DNA from: Candidatus Bathyarchaeota archaeon
GTDB taxonomy: Archaea; Thermoproteota; Bathyarchaeia; Bathyarchaeales; Bathycorpusculaceae
Length of the DNA: 64,000 nt
Assembly: GCA_026014585.1 (NCBI GenBank)
Contig: JAOZIA010000010.1
Span: forward strand, 49,671 to 113,670
Direction: 5' to 3'
The position numbers were made by a program, and so were the translations under genes. This document shows, piece by piece, positions 44,652 through 53,317 of the stretch; the first letter of the stretch is position 1; every line of letters starts with the position of its first letter. The notes under the pieces were generated by a model, which saw only the letters and a list, made by a program, of their open reading frames with translations, ran no database searches and had not been told where the DNA came from.

Positions 44652-45338
44652 TTATGCTTCTTCGGTTACTTCTTCTTCGACAACTTCAGGCTCAGATTCG
44701 AGTTCGGCTTCTTCTTCTGACTCTGGAGCTGCTGGGACTTCTGGGGGTAACTGCTGTGGTGCGGCTACAAGCTTGGATTTGCGTATGCCAACGTGTCGTA
44801 GTGGTGCAACGAATTTTGCCTGGTTGTAGATATCAGATGCAATTTTTCCAAGAACCATTTCTTGCACGAACTGGTCAAGTGTTAGAGTGGCGGCTTTTTC
44901 TTTGATAATTTTCTGCATCATGTTGCGAATGATTTTTTCCTGTGAAGTTTTTATGCGTGAAAGTGTCAGGGCTGAGACTGCGATGCGGAGCTTGAAGCCG
45001 TCTTTGGTTATTAGGTTGAAGAGTCCGTCGACTTTAGTGGTTCTTCGCCTTACAAGGCTTCTTAGGTAATCTCGTGAGTATTCATGACCTTTGAAAAGTG
45101 TTTTGGCGTTCTTTCCGTCCATTCCATAAATTTGGAAGAACATTTTCAGGTAATGATGAGAGAAGTCGCCCGTTATGTCGTAGAGTGTTGCTTCCACGAC
45201 TCTTCCGATAAGTTGTTCTTGTTCTTGTGCTGGTACTGCGCCTAAGTCAACGTTACCAAAGAACGATGGCGCTACTACATTGTACCATCCTTTTCCACGC
45301 CACTTATCGCGAATATGTTTTGCTGATTTTGAAGACAA
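44652..45338 (-). CDS. rps3ae: Ribosomal protein S3Ae (eS1)
   Basis: A 228-residue eS1: KWRGKGWYNVVAPSFFG, LYDITGDFSHHYLKMFFQ and GHEYSRDYLRSLVRRRTTKV, ending in a long acidic tail (EEEAELESEPEVVEEEV). TTG 45338 is chosen because GGAGG sits six bases upstream; the open frame starts at 45365. The acidic Pro/Glu tail is typical for archaeal versions. Confidence 0.95.
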   Translation of the reverse strand: MSSKSAKHIRDKWRGKGWYNVVAPSFFGNVDLGAVPAQEQEQLIGRVVEATLYDITGDFSHHYLKMFFQIYGMDGKNAKTLFKGHEYSRDYLRSLVRRRTTKVDGLFNLITKDGFKLRIAVSALTLSRIKTSQEKIIRNMMQKIIKEKAATLTLDQFVQEMVLGKIASDIYNQAKFVAPLRHVGIRKSKLVAAPQQLPPEVPAAPESEEEAELESEPEVVEEEVTEEA

Positions 45339-45388
45339 ATTAATCCTCCAAACGTGCCAACACATTTCTCAAGGCTATATTAAAAGGT

Positions 45389-46678
45389 TTATTGTTTTCC
45401 TGATATTTTTTCCAGATGCCCCATGTATTTTCTTAGAACCTGCGGAACCGTTATTGTTCCATCCTCGGTCTGGTTGTTTTCGATTAGGGAAACAATGGTT
45501 CTGCCCGTAGCAATAGCGGTAGAATTGAGCGTGTGCAGAAAACCCTTCGGGGGCGCGCCTTCTTTTTCACGGTAGCGGATGCCGAGGCGTCTGGCTTGAT
45601 AATCAGTACAGTTGCTGCAGGAGACGACTTCGCGGTAACAGTTGCTGGCAGGCATCCAAGCTTCAATATCATACTTTTTCGCGGCTACAGTGCCAATGTC
45701 ACCTGTGCAAACATTAACTATACGGTAGGGTAACCCGAGCTTTTGCAACAAATCTTCAGCATTAACCAGCAGTTCCTCGTGCAGTTTGGGGCTATCTTCG
45801 GGTTTGCAGAAAATGAATTGTTCGATTTTGTTGAATTGGTGCGTGCGGAAGATGCCTCGTGTGTCTTTGCCGTGGGCACCTGCTTCTTTGCGGAAACAAG
45901 GGCTTAACCCAGCAAGTTTGAGGGGCATATCGTGTTCCTTTATGACTTCGTTCATGTACATTGCCGCCATAGGATGTTCAGATGTAGCAATCAAATAGGC
46001 ATCTTCACCCTCAATTTTATAGAGCACATCCGCAAAGTCAGCCAGTGAAGTGACACCCTCATAGGCATCACGCTTCATCATAAGTGGTGGCTCAATAACC
46101 GTGTAGCCCTTCTCTGTTAATTCATCAAGAGCAAAGTGCATCAACGCAAAATCCAAACGAGCAGCAGGACCTTTCAAATAGAAGAATCTGGCTCCTGCAA
46201 CTTTGCCTGCACGCTCCATATCAATAATGTCCAAGTTTAAAGCAAGGTCAATATGGTTTTTAGGTGTAAAACTAAACTGCGGAATAGTTCCCCAAGTTTT
46301 CACCAGCACATTTCCGCTGTCGTCAGCGCCAACTGGAACAGAATCCTCCAGCAAGTTCGGCAACCGCATTAGGAGGTCACGGTTTTTGGCTTCTTCCTCA
46401 GCCACCTGTTTTTCCGCCGTGGTTATTTGTGTGTCGATTTCTTGGGCTTTTTTAAGTTGTTCTGTGGCGGGTTGACTGGATTTTTTTAGTTTTGCGATTT
46501 CTATGGTTACTTGTTTGCGGGTGTGGCGCAGGTCGTTTAGTGTGGTTTGATTTTCCCGCCATTTACGGTCGTTAGCGATTAAATCCTCCAGCATTACTAT
46601 GTTGTCTGGGTTGCCTCTTTTGTCAAGGTTGTCTCTTACCAGGTCAGGGTTTTCTCGGATAAGCTTGATATCTAACAT
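45389..46678 (-). CDS. serS: Seryl-tRNA synthetase
   Basis: A 429-residue class II synthetase of the common (bacterial/eukaryotic-like) SerRS type, not the methanogen type. The N-terminal coiled-coil that grips the tRNA-Ser long arm is at about 30-100. Motif 2 is FRKEAGAHGKDTRGIFRTHQF and motif 3 is LNSTAIATGRTIVSLIEN. ATG 46678 (MLDIKL) matches the family start. Confidence 0.96.
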   Translation of the reverse strand: MLDIKLIRENPDLVRDNLDKRGNPDNIVMLEDLIANDRKWRENQTTLNDLRHTRKQVTIEIAKLKKSSQPATEQLKKAQEIDTQITTAEKQVAEEEAKNRDLLMRLPNLLEDSVPVGADDSGNVLVKTWGTIPQFSFTPKNHIDLALNLDIIDMERAGKVAGARFFYLKGPAARLDFALMHFALDELTEKGYTVIEPPLMMKRDAYEGVTSLADFADVLYKIEGEDAYLIATSEHPMAAMYMNEVIKEHDMPLKLAGLSPCFRKEAGAHGKDTRGIFRTHQFNKIEQFIFCKPEDSPKLHEELLVNAEDLLQKLGLPYRIVNVCTGDIGTVAAKKYDIEAWMPASNCYREVVSCSNCTDYQARRLGIRYREKEGAPPKGFLHTLNSTAIATGRTIVSLIENNQTEDGTITVPQVLRKYMGHLEKISGKQ

Positions 46679-46827
46679 GACACTCACGCGGAATAATTCT
46701 CTAACATTAAAAGAGCTATTTAACTTTATAACGCCTACAAGGTTTTTCAGACAGGATTAGGGAAGCCTCCTGTTTTTCCGATAGGTTATAATAGGTTTAG
46801 GGTGCGCTAAATAATAAGTTGGCACCC

Positions 46828-47985
46828 ATGGTTCAAACCAAACTGTGCATAGTTACACATGTTTTCCTGCCGCATGTGGGAGGAATCGAAAAAGTCGTTT
46901 ATGAACAAAGTAGCCGACTAAAAAAACAGCAGTTTGACCCTCTTGTAGTAACAAGCCGAATGCATGCGCCTTCCCCAAAATACGTTATTAATGGAATACC
47001 TGTTGAATGTTATGAAGCTTTAAGCCTCGCGTTTAGACTGGGAATCCCATACCCCATCCCCACAGGCTCTAGCTTCAAAACCTTCTCCAAAGCAGTTAAA
47101 CAAGCCAAAATCGTGCACGCTCACGGACACATGTATTTGGCGTCTTTTGCCGCAAGTAAACTTGCCAAATTCTACAATAAACCCTTCGTGCTCACCCAAC
47201 ATAACACCTTCATCGAATACGATAACCTCTTTGACACAGTAGAATACTTGACTGATTTACTCATAAGCAAACAAACCCTGCAAGCTGCAGACAAAATATT
47301 AACGGTAAGCCAAGCCACAAAAAAATATGTGTTAAGTTTGGGGGCTAAACCTGAGAAAGTTGAGGTTCTCTATAACGGCGTGGACCTGAACCGTTTTAAG
47401 CTGCTCGCGGGTAAACGGGAAGAAATCAGGCTTAAACACGGCATATCCAACAAAGCCAAGGTTGTTTTGACCGTTAGACGATTAGTGTACAAGAACGGTG
47501 TAGACACCCTAATTGAAGCCGCAGCGTTGGCAGCAAAAAAAGACCTAAACATCGTGTTTCTTGTTGTCGGCAAAGGACCCGACAAAGAAAGGGTACAGCA
47601 ACGAATTGTGCAGTTGGGAATTGAGCGAAATCTTTTGCTTGCGGGTTTTGTGAGCGATGAAGATTTGGCAGCGTATTATAATGCGGCGGACTTTTTTGTT
47701 CTGCCCTCTAAGTCAGGGGAAGGTTTGCCGCTGGTTGCGTTGGAAGCTATGGCGTGTGGTTTACCCGTTATAACCACTGACGTTGGTGGCATAAGGGAGA
47801 TTTTGGTTGATGAATTTAGCAGAGTGATTCCGCCTAACAACCCTAAAGCTATGGCAGAGGCGGTTTTGGATTTTGCACGTACCCTGATCATAAATAGGGA
47901 CGAGTTGAGACGGATAGTTGAACAAAAGTTCAGTTGGGACGTAAACGTTGAAAGACTCCGTGAAATATACGAAGAACTTATTTAA
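46828..47985 (+). CDS. GT4 family glycosyltransferase
   Basis: A 385-residue complete GT-B transferase. THVFLPHVGGIEKVVYEQ at the N-terminus, HAHGHMYLASFAA, then VRRLVYKNGVDTLIEA and the EX7E motif EGLPLVALEAMACGLP. ATG 46828 is chosen over TTG 46819. It is followed by a GT2 and a DUF1616 protein, a glycosylation cluster like those for archaeal N-glycan or S-layer glycan assembly. Confidence 0.88.
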   Translation: MVQTKLCIVTHVFLPHVGGIEKVVYEQSSRLKKQQFDPLVVTSRMHAPSPKYVINGIPVECYEALSLAFRLGIPYPIPTGSSFKTFSKAVKQAKIVHAHGHMYLASFAASKLAKFYNKPFVLTQHNTFIEYDNLFDTVEYLTDLLISKQTLQAADKILTVSQATKKYVLSLGAKPEKVEVLYNGVDLNRFKLLAGKREEIRLKHGISNKAKVVLTVRRLVYKNGVDTLIEAAALAAKKDLNIVFLVVGKGPDKERVQQRIVQLGIERNLLLAGFVSDEDLAAYYNAADFFVLPSKSGEGLPLVALEAMACGLPVITTDVGGIREILVDEFSRVIPPNNPKAMAEAVLDFARTLIINRDELRRIVEQKFSWDVNVERLREIYEELI

Positions 47986-48036
47986 CAGTCAAAGAATGTT
48001 AATAGAAGCCTCTTGGAGACGGAGCTCAGCATAACA

Positions 48037-48711
48037 ATGCAGGTTGAAATGGTTTCAATCGTAATCCCAACACTAAACGAAGCAGGAAACCTTCTAGATA
48101 TACTAAATACAATTCACGAAGGACTCACATATCCTCACGAAATCATTATTGTTGACGGAAACTCCGTTGACGGAACCAAAGAAATCGTTAAAAAAACAGG
48201 TTACTGCAGACTAATTATTGAGCCCAGACGCGGTTACGGGTTAGCGCTTCGGACAGGAATGAAAAACGCCCGAGGCAACGTCATCATCATGGTTGACGGC
48301 GACGGCACCTACGAAGTCAAACACATTAAACGACTAGTTGACACGTTGGCTATAAATGATGCCGACCTTGTTTTAGCTACACGAATGTATGACCCAAACA
48401 AAGCAATGGGCTTGATGAATTTTGTGGGCAACAAAATTATAACGTCCTGTTTTGATTTCCTCTACAAACAATTCTTCAGCGACACCCAGTCAGGTTTTAG
48501 GGCAATTTCCCGCGAAACACTGGAAAAAATCCCTTTGAAAGAAACCGACATGGCATACGCAACTGAGATGCTGATTCGTTTCGCCCAAAACAGGTGCCGA
48601 ATGATTGAAGTTCCCACCATCTACAAGAAACGCTTGTATGGTCAGCCGAAACTGCGAAAATTTAAATCTTCAATCGAAATATTTAGCACTATGGTTAAAG
48701 GGCTGCTATGA
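48037..48711 (+). CDS. GT2 family glycosyltransferase (dolichol-phosphate sugar synthase-like)
   Basis: A 224-residue DPM1-like enzyme: VIPTLNEAGNLLDIL, IIVDGNSVDGT, GYGLALRTGMKNARG, the VDGDGTYE metal site and DTQSGFRAIS. No C-terminal membrane domain. ATG 48037 (MQVEMVS) is chosen; TTG 48013 is the alternative. Its stop overlaps the following DUF1616 gene by four bases. Confidence 0.88.
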   Translation: MQVEMVSIVIPTLNEAGNLLDILNTIHEGLTYPHEIIIVDGNSVDGTKEIVKKTGYCRLIIEPRRGYGLALRTGMKNARGNVIIMVDGDGTYEVKHIKRLVDTLAINDADLVLATRMYDPNKAMGLMNFVGNKIITSCFDFLYKQFFSDTQSGFRAISRETLEKIPLKETDMAYATEMLIRFAQNRCRMIEVPTIYKKRLYGQPKLRKFKSSIEIFSTMVKGLL

Positions 48712-49220
48712 GCAAAATTGGGAAAACCGCAAAGAAACTGCTCAGTGACGATAAAGGTTTTGTAGTTGCTATCGCAATTGCCCTGATTATAGTTTCATAT
48801 TTGATGCTTAGTTACTACTTTGTTTACAGGCCAATCCCTGAAGGGTACAGTACAATGGGCATGCTTGATTACCAAAACAAAGCTGTGGACTACCCTGAAG
48901 TGGTAGTGTTAAACCAAAACAACACTTTTACAATTAACCTAACTGTTGAAAATCACATGGGCTCATCTCAGCAGTACAAGGTTTTAATGAAAACGGTTGA
49001 ACCTATAGAAGTAATTCCAGTTGATACACCGCCAATTGCCACTTACGAAAAAACTGTTGCTGACGGGGAAACATGGAATATCCAACCCACAGTCACTTTA
49101 AACGACACAGGATACTACAGCGTGATTTTTGAACTCTACAGGTACATTCCAGAATCAAACAATTACCAGTTTGACAATTATAACATATGCGTCCTAAACG
49201 TCCAAGTCATAAGCAACTAA
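48708..49220 (+). CDS. DUF1616 membrane protein
   Basis: A 170-residue protein with one N-terminal membrane helix (about 18-40, FVVAIAIALIIVSYLMLSYY) and an outside beta-domain of the DUF1616 type (VVLNQNNTFTINLTVENHMG, TVTLNDTGYYSVIFELYR). DUF1616 proteins often sit next to GT2 genes in archaea. It may position the transferase or bind glycan; that is inference. Confidence 0.75.
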   Translation: MSKIGKTAKKLLSDDKGFVVAIAIALIIVSYLMLSYYFVYRPIPEGYSTMGMLDYQNKAVDYPEVVVLNQNNTFTINLTVENHMGSSQQYKVLMKTVEPIEVIPVDTPPIATYEKTVADGETWNIQPTVTLNDTGYYSVIFELYRYIPESNNYQFDNYNICVLNVQVISN

Positions 49221-49225
49221 GTTTG

Positions 49226-50260
49226 CTACCATAACCGTTTGTTACAATGTGGACAGTAAGATTCGTTGGCAGACACGATTTGTTTGCAGTTAGGACACAA
49301 CTGCACTGTTGTGCCGGGTCTTACATAGTTTGAATGGGGTTTTTGGTATAGGCTAGCGTCGTAGCTTGAAAAACGGGGCTGCTGCTTTATTTGCTTGTAG
49401 GGAGATACCCCTGAGGATTTTCTGTAGTACGGATGTTGGTGATAGTAAGGAGACGGAGTATAGTGCCCAATGGGAGTCTGAAACGGGTTCGGGGGGTCTA
49501 AGGCAGATTCATCAGGTTCAGGTTTGCTTCTTCTTTTTCTCAAATAAAACGCTACCCCAGCAACCACTGGAACAGTAACACCAACGCCTGCAATAATGGG
49601 AATAGCAATAGGCGGCAGGATAAACTCGTTTGATGTGGTGGTAATTTGGAAGAGGTTAGTGTCTGATATTATCTGGTAAATGCTCCAAGATAACGTCATA
49701 TCCTCCGATTGAACTGTATAATTGAGGTAACTTTCCATTTTTAATCCTGTTTGATTGTCCCAAAAGGTTGACGTTATAAACTCGGTGGTGTTGTCAATGC
49801 TTTGTGTATATTCCAGTCGATTAACAATCCTTTGTGTTTCACCACTGCCGTAGGTCCGCATTAAGGTGTCATTGTGCAAAATTGTTGCGTCAATTGGAAT
49901 ACTAAGAATATCAGAAACAGTTTGGTTGGGCATAATTGCTATACCTAAAAGTTTCGGGTCACCCGTATAGGTGAGACTTTTACTACTTGAATCATTATAG
50001 AAATAGGTTACTGTGTAGCGAATGGTTTGCCCAGTGACATTTAGAATTTCATATTTTACGGAGGTTTTATTTTGAGCATCCAGCAACTCTTGAGGAATCA
50101 GCATGCTTGACTGATTTGTTTGCCATGAAGTACCAAAAGTGTAAACAACATAGTCCCCTGCTTTAACGCCAAGACTCTTGTTTTCATCAGCAGACACTAA
50201 TGGGCAAAGTGTCAGCAGCAGAATAATTGTGGAAACCGCCAGTAGCCCTTTCCGATTCAT
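49226..50260 (-). CDS. Surface protein with membrane helix and C-terminal zinc ribbon
   Basis: A 344-residue protein. Signal peptide 1-24 (ending PLVSA), an ectodomain with many N-glycosylation sites (NKT, NVT, NQT, NTT), a membrane helix at about 217-240 and a cytoplasmic tail of about 100 residues rich in Pro/Tyr/His/Ser (YTPSPYYHQHPYYRKS). A C-terminal two-knuckle zinc ribbon follows (CPNCKQIVSANESYCPHC). Same architecture as the protein at 40136-41164. Function unknown. Confidence 0.78.
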   Translation of the reverse strand: MNRKGLLAVSTIILLLTLCPLVSADENKSLGVKAGDYVVYTFGTSWQTNQSSMLIPQELLDAQNKTSVKYEILNVTGQTIRYTVTYFYNDSSSKSLTYTGDPKLLGIAIMPNQTVSDILSIPIDATILHNDTLMRTYGSGETQRIVNRLEYTQSIDNTTEFITSTFWDNQTGLKMESYLNYTVQSEDMTLSWSIYQIISDTNLFQITTTSNEFILPPIAIPIIAGVGVTVPVVAGVAFYLRKRRSKPEPDESALDPPNPFQTPIGHYTPSPYYHQHPYYRKSSGVSPYKQIKQQPRFSSYDASLYQKPHSNYVRPGTTVQLCPNCKQIVSANESYCPHCNKRLW

Positions 50261-50365
50261 AGTTTACACGATTTAGTAATTATTTGGCTTACTGAATTTA
50301 AGGTTTCTATGAAAAAGGTTTATGGAAATAACCGGTGTTTTCTTTAACTTTAAGTCTGGATAATT

Positions 50366-50372
50366 CTTAAAT
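50366..50372 (+). promoter_or_regulatory. TATA-like box for the methylene-H4MPT dehydrogenase gene
   Basis: CTTAAAT lies about 44 bases ahead of ATG 50413, predicting a start near 50395. A ribosome-binding site AAGGTG follows at 50400-50405. Confidence 0.45.
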
Positions 50373-50412
50373 CTCCCAACTGCATCACAAACATGACATA
50401 AGGTGTAAATGT

Positions 50413-51345
50413 ATGGCACAACCAACATTCAAAACAGTTTTCGTTTTTCTAGACACAGACAAATATTGCAGTCCCTTTGATATGCTAGTAGCAATCGACG
50501 CGTTCCCAGACAGCATGATATTCAAATACGAAAACGTCAACAGTGAAGACGCTCCAAAAATCGTTTACGACCTACTTTTCCCACGAGGTCCACTAGGAGC
50601 AGCACACACCAAAGTCTTCATCAACGGAAGCAACTTTGAAGAAGTAGAAAAAGTCGTTGCCGCAACACAGAAAGCCATGAAGTCAGCTCCATGGGGAAAC
50701 AGCATAATCGTTGACCCAAGAGGCGGATATAGCACAGCCGCAGCAGCAGTAGCCAAAACATTGGGTGCATCCATAGGAAAAGGCTTAGGCGGATTAGAAG
50801 GCAAAAACGTCACAGTATTGGCAGGTACAGGACCAGTCGGTCAGACCGCAGCAAGAATTTATGCAGCCGAAAAAGCAAACGTAACCATCAGCAGCCGCTC
50901 ACTTGCAAAAGGTCAAGCTGTAGCAGACAAAATTAATGCTGAAGTCGGCGAAAACCGCGTAAAAGTTGTTGAAGTTTCCAAACCAGAACAAACTGCAGAA
51001 GTCATAAAAGACGCAGACATCGTTCTTAGCGCGGGCGCAGGTGGAATTCAGCTTCTTAGCCAAGCAGACTTAAGCAAGGCGCCATCATGCAAAATTGTTG
51101 CAGACATAAACGCCATAAAACCATTAGGTGTTGAAGGCTTAGGCGAAAACGATGATAGCGTAGAAATCAAGACAGGCGTGTTCGGCATAGGCGCATTAGC
51201 TATTGGCAAACTAAAAATCAAAACCGAAACCGAAATGATAAAGCGTGCAACCGCTGAACCAGACGGACTCTTTGACTACTCAATAGCCTATAATATCGCT
51301 AAAGACAACATTCTCAAGAAACTTGCAAAAGCAGCTGCAAAATAA
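50413..51345 (+). CDS. mtdB: NAD(P)-dependent methylene-tetrahydromethanopterin dehydrogenase (MtdB-like)
   Basis: A 310-residue protein of the MtdB/MtdA family. The N-terminal substrate domain runs from FVFLDTDKYCSPFDMLVAID through VDPRGGYSTAAAAVAK, followed by a Rossmann domain with the loop VLAGTGPVGQTAARIYAAE and ISSRS. It oxidises or reduces methylene-H4MPT with NAD(P) rather than F420. Length and both domains are complete. An AAGGTG site precedes ATG 50413. It stands alone, with no other C1-pathway gene beside it. Confidence 0.82.
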   Translation: MAQPTFKTVFVFLDTDKYCSPFDMLVAIDAFPDSMIFKYENVNSEDAPKIVYDLLFPRGPLGAAHTKVFINGSNFEEVEKVVAATQKAMKSAPWGNSIIVDPRGGYSTAAAAVAKTLGASIGKGLGGLEGKNVTVLAGTGPVGQTAARIYAAEKANVTISSRSLAKGQAVADKINAEVGENRVKVVEVSKPEQTAEVIKDADIVLSAGAGGIQLLSQADLSKAPSCKIVADINAIKPLGVEGLGENDDSVEIKTGVFGIGALAIGKLKIKTETEMIKRATAEPDGLFDYSIAYNIAKDNILKKLAKAAAK

Positions 51346-51349
51346 GCAG

Positions 51350-51370
51350 TTTCTTTTTTCTTTTTATTTT
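51350..51370 (+). terminator. T-rich terminator after mtdB
   Basis: A tract with 17 T in 21 bases begins five bases after the stop. The interval to the MscS gene (51346-51558) holds this tract and no gene that I can see. Confidence 0.5.
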
Positions 51371-51558
51371 AAATTTTATTCATTCTATTTAGGACCAGTG
51401 GGCAATGGGTGTATAAGCGCCCAAAAAGGTTTCTTGGAGTTGGGGTTAAGGCAAATCTTAGAAAGTTTCATCATAAAAATGCTTTAGGAAATAATTAAGG
51501 TTTATTTAGGATAAACCCAAAGGAAAAACCGCAATAAGACCCCAAAAGAGAATACAAA

Positions 51559-52623
51559 ATGGCTAGTTTCACTGAAATTCTTCAGCAAATATTGCACACA
51601 AATGCGGTAACAGCAGAAGCCATAACATCTATTCTAATCTTCATTGTTGTTGTCGCTGTAGGCTGGGGAATATATGCGGTTTTAAGCAGGCAACTTAGTA
51701 AGTGGGCAAAGAAAACGTCAACCACTTTAGATGACGAAATCATCGAAGCCGTAAAAGTCATAATAATAATGATAATCGTCATTTTTGGTATTGAATATGC
51801 CCTCTCACCGCTCTCGATACTTGAACCATACAATTACATACTAAATGGAGCATTCACAGTTATCCAAATCCTGCTAGCAGCCTTTGCGGTAACCAGAGTC
51901 TCAAACATTTTAGCTGACTGGTTCGTAGGCAGAACCGCAATAATGAAAGGAAAAAACAGCCACCACCTCTTATTTATTCTCAAAAAAATAATTCAGATAA
52001 TAGTCTTCGTCTTCGCATTCCTCATAATACTTTGGACGTTTGACATTGACCTGACTGGCGCAGTAGTCGGCTTAGGAGTCGGAGGAATCGCCATAGCCTT
52101 TGCTCTGCAGAGCACTCTTAGTGATGTTTTCAGTGCATTCTCCATATACTTTGATCACCCATTTGAAATCGGAGACTTCATCGTTGTTGGCGACTACAGC
52201 GGCACAGTCAAAAGCATCGGCATCCGCTCCACAAGAGTCCAGCTATTGCAAGGCGAAGAACTCGTCATATCCAACCAAGAGCTCACCACGAGCAGCATCC
52301 GAAACTTTAGAAAACTCGAGAAAAGACGAGTAGTCTTCAACATCGGAGTAACCTATGATACCTCAGTTGAAAAACTACGAAAAATTCCAGGTATAATAAC
52401 TGATGTCATCAAAAGCACTGAATTAGCCACATTTGATCGCGTTAACTTCACAGAGTTTGGCGACTTCAGTCTCAAATTCCAAATAATTTACTACGTAAAC
52501 TGCTCAGATTGGGGCAAATACCTTGAAACACAAGAGCACATTAACTTTGAAATCAAAGAAGCCTTTGAGAAAGAAGCCATAGAAATGGCGTTCCCAACCA
52601 GCACAATCTACGTCAAAAAATAA
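51559..52623 (+). CDS. mscS: MscS family mechanosensitive channel
   Basis: A 354-residue small-conductance channel. Three or four helices precede the pore-lining TM3, whose Gly/Ala pattern is AVVGLGVGGIAIAFALQ. After the pore come the beta-domain sequence PFEIGDFIVVGDYSGTVKSI, STRVQLLQGEELVISNQEL, and a C-terminal alpha/beta domain. Acts as an osmotic release valve. Its 3' end is followed by a copy of the dispersed repeat. Confidence 0.92.
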   Translation: MASFTEILQQILHTNAVTAEAITSILIFIVVVAVGWGIYAVLSRQLSKWAKKTSTTLDDEIIEAVKVIIIMIIVIFGIEYALSPLSILEPYNYILNGAFTVIQILLAAFAVTRVSNILADWFVGRTAIMKGKNSHHLLFILKKIIQIIVFVFAFLIILWTFDIDLTGAVVGLGVGGIAIAFALQSTLSDVFSAFSIYFDHPFEIGDFIVVGDYSGTVKSIGIRSTRVQLLQGEELVISNQELTTSSIRNFRKLEKRRVVFNIGVTYDTSVEKLRKIPGIITDVIKSTELATFDRVNFTEFGDFSLKFQIIYYVNCSDWGKYLETQEHINFEIKEAFEKEAIEMAFPTSTIYVKK

Positions 52624-52639
52624 GGCATCCACCCCCTAT

Positions 52640-52687
52640 CTATTTGGTTCCTATTAGAAATTCAATGCAGAAACCATAGAGGGAGAG
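52640..52687 (-). repeat. Dispersed intergenic repeat, copy C
   Basis: In minus orientation this reads CCCTCTATGGTTTCTGCATT, then GAATTTCTAATAGGAACCAAATAG, nearly identical to copy A1. It fills most of the gap between the converging mscS and cobY2 genes. Confidence 0.85.
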
Positions 52688-52711
52688 CGTTTTTTTTGCA
52701 AGTACCCTGGT

Positions 52712-53317
52712 CTACTTGAATGTTTTTTGCACAATTTCCCAATCGCTGGGGGTGTTCACGTTGAATAAAACCGCTACGTCATCAGTAATCAGTGCGCCTT
52801 GAGGTATAGTTGGCTGATTTATTTTTGAGCCATCAATAATATTCACGCCTGAAATGCAAACCGTTTCGCCCTCAAACGTGTCCAGCGACGAAGTAGACAG
52901 CCCAAGCTTTTTGCGGGCTGCAACAGGCACATAAACAGCTAATGCATCCTTACCGCAGTTTTCAAAGGCTTGGATTGCCCTATCAAGAAACGCGCCTGTT
53001 AACGTGGGCAAATCCGACGAAACCGTCAACACTGGGCAATACAGGTTTTTTTTAGCTATTACTTCTTTGAGGTCAAGGTGGTAGCCATTTCCTGCTGCCC
53101 TAAAAACCTCAAAATCCCTAAGCCTACACCACGCCTCTGTCACTGGAGTATTGGGGCTGGTAACCACTGTGAAACTTGAAACATTCTTGGCATCTTGCAC
53201 TGCCGCCACAACTTTAGCAATAAAGGGTTCGTCAAAAAACCGTAGCATCGGCTTCTCAGTTGGCAACCCCATCCGTGAACCTCTGCCGCCAGCCATCACC
53301 AATGCGGGAATCTTCAA
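52712..53317 (-). CDS. Second CobY-like nucleotidyltransferase
   Basis: A 201-residue CobY-type protein: ALVMAGGRGSRMGLPTEKPML, SSDLPTLTGAFLDRA (metal Asp) and GVNIIDG near the end, as in the cobY at 9846. It is clearly diverged from that copy. TTG 53317 overlaps the stop of the second cobS (TTGA), so the two are coupled as in the first pair. It could make AdoCbi-GDP or activate a different phospho-alcohol. Confidence 0.8.
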   Translation of the reverse strand: MKIPALVMAGGRGSRMGLPTEKPMLRFFDEPFIAKVVAAVQDAKNVSSFTVVTSPNTPVTEAWCRLRDFEVFRAAGNGYHLDLKEVIAKKNLYCPVLTVSSDLPTLTGAFLDRAIQAFENCGKDALAVYVPVAARKKLGLSTSSLDTFEGETVCISGVNIIDGSKINQPTIPQGALITDDVAVLFNVNTPSDWEIVQKTFK

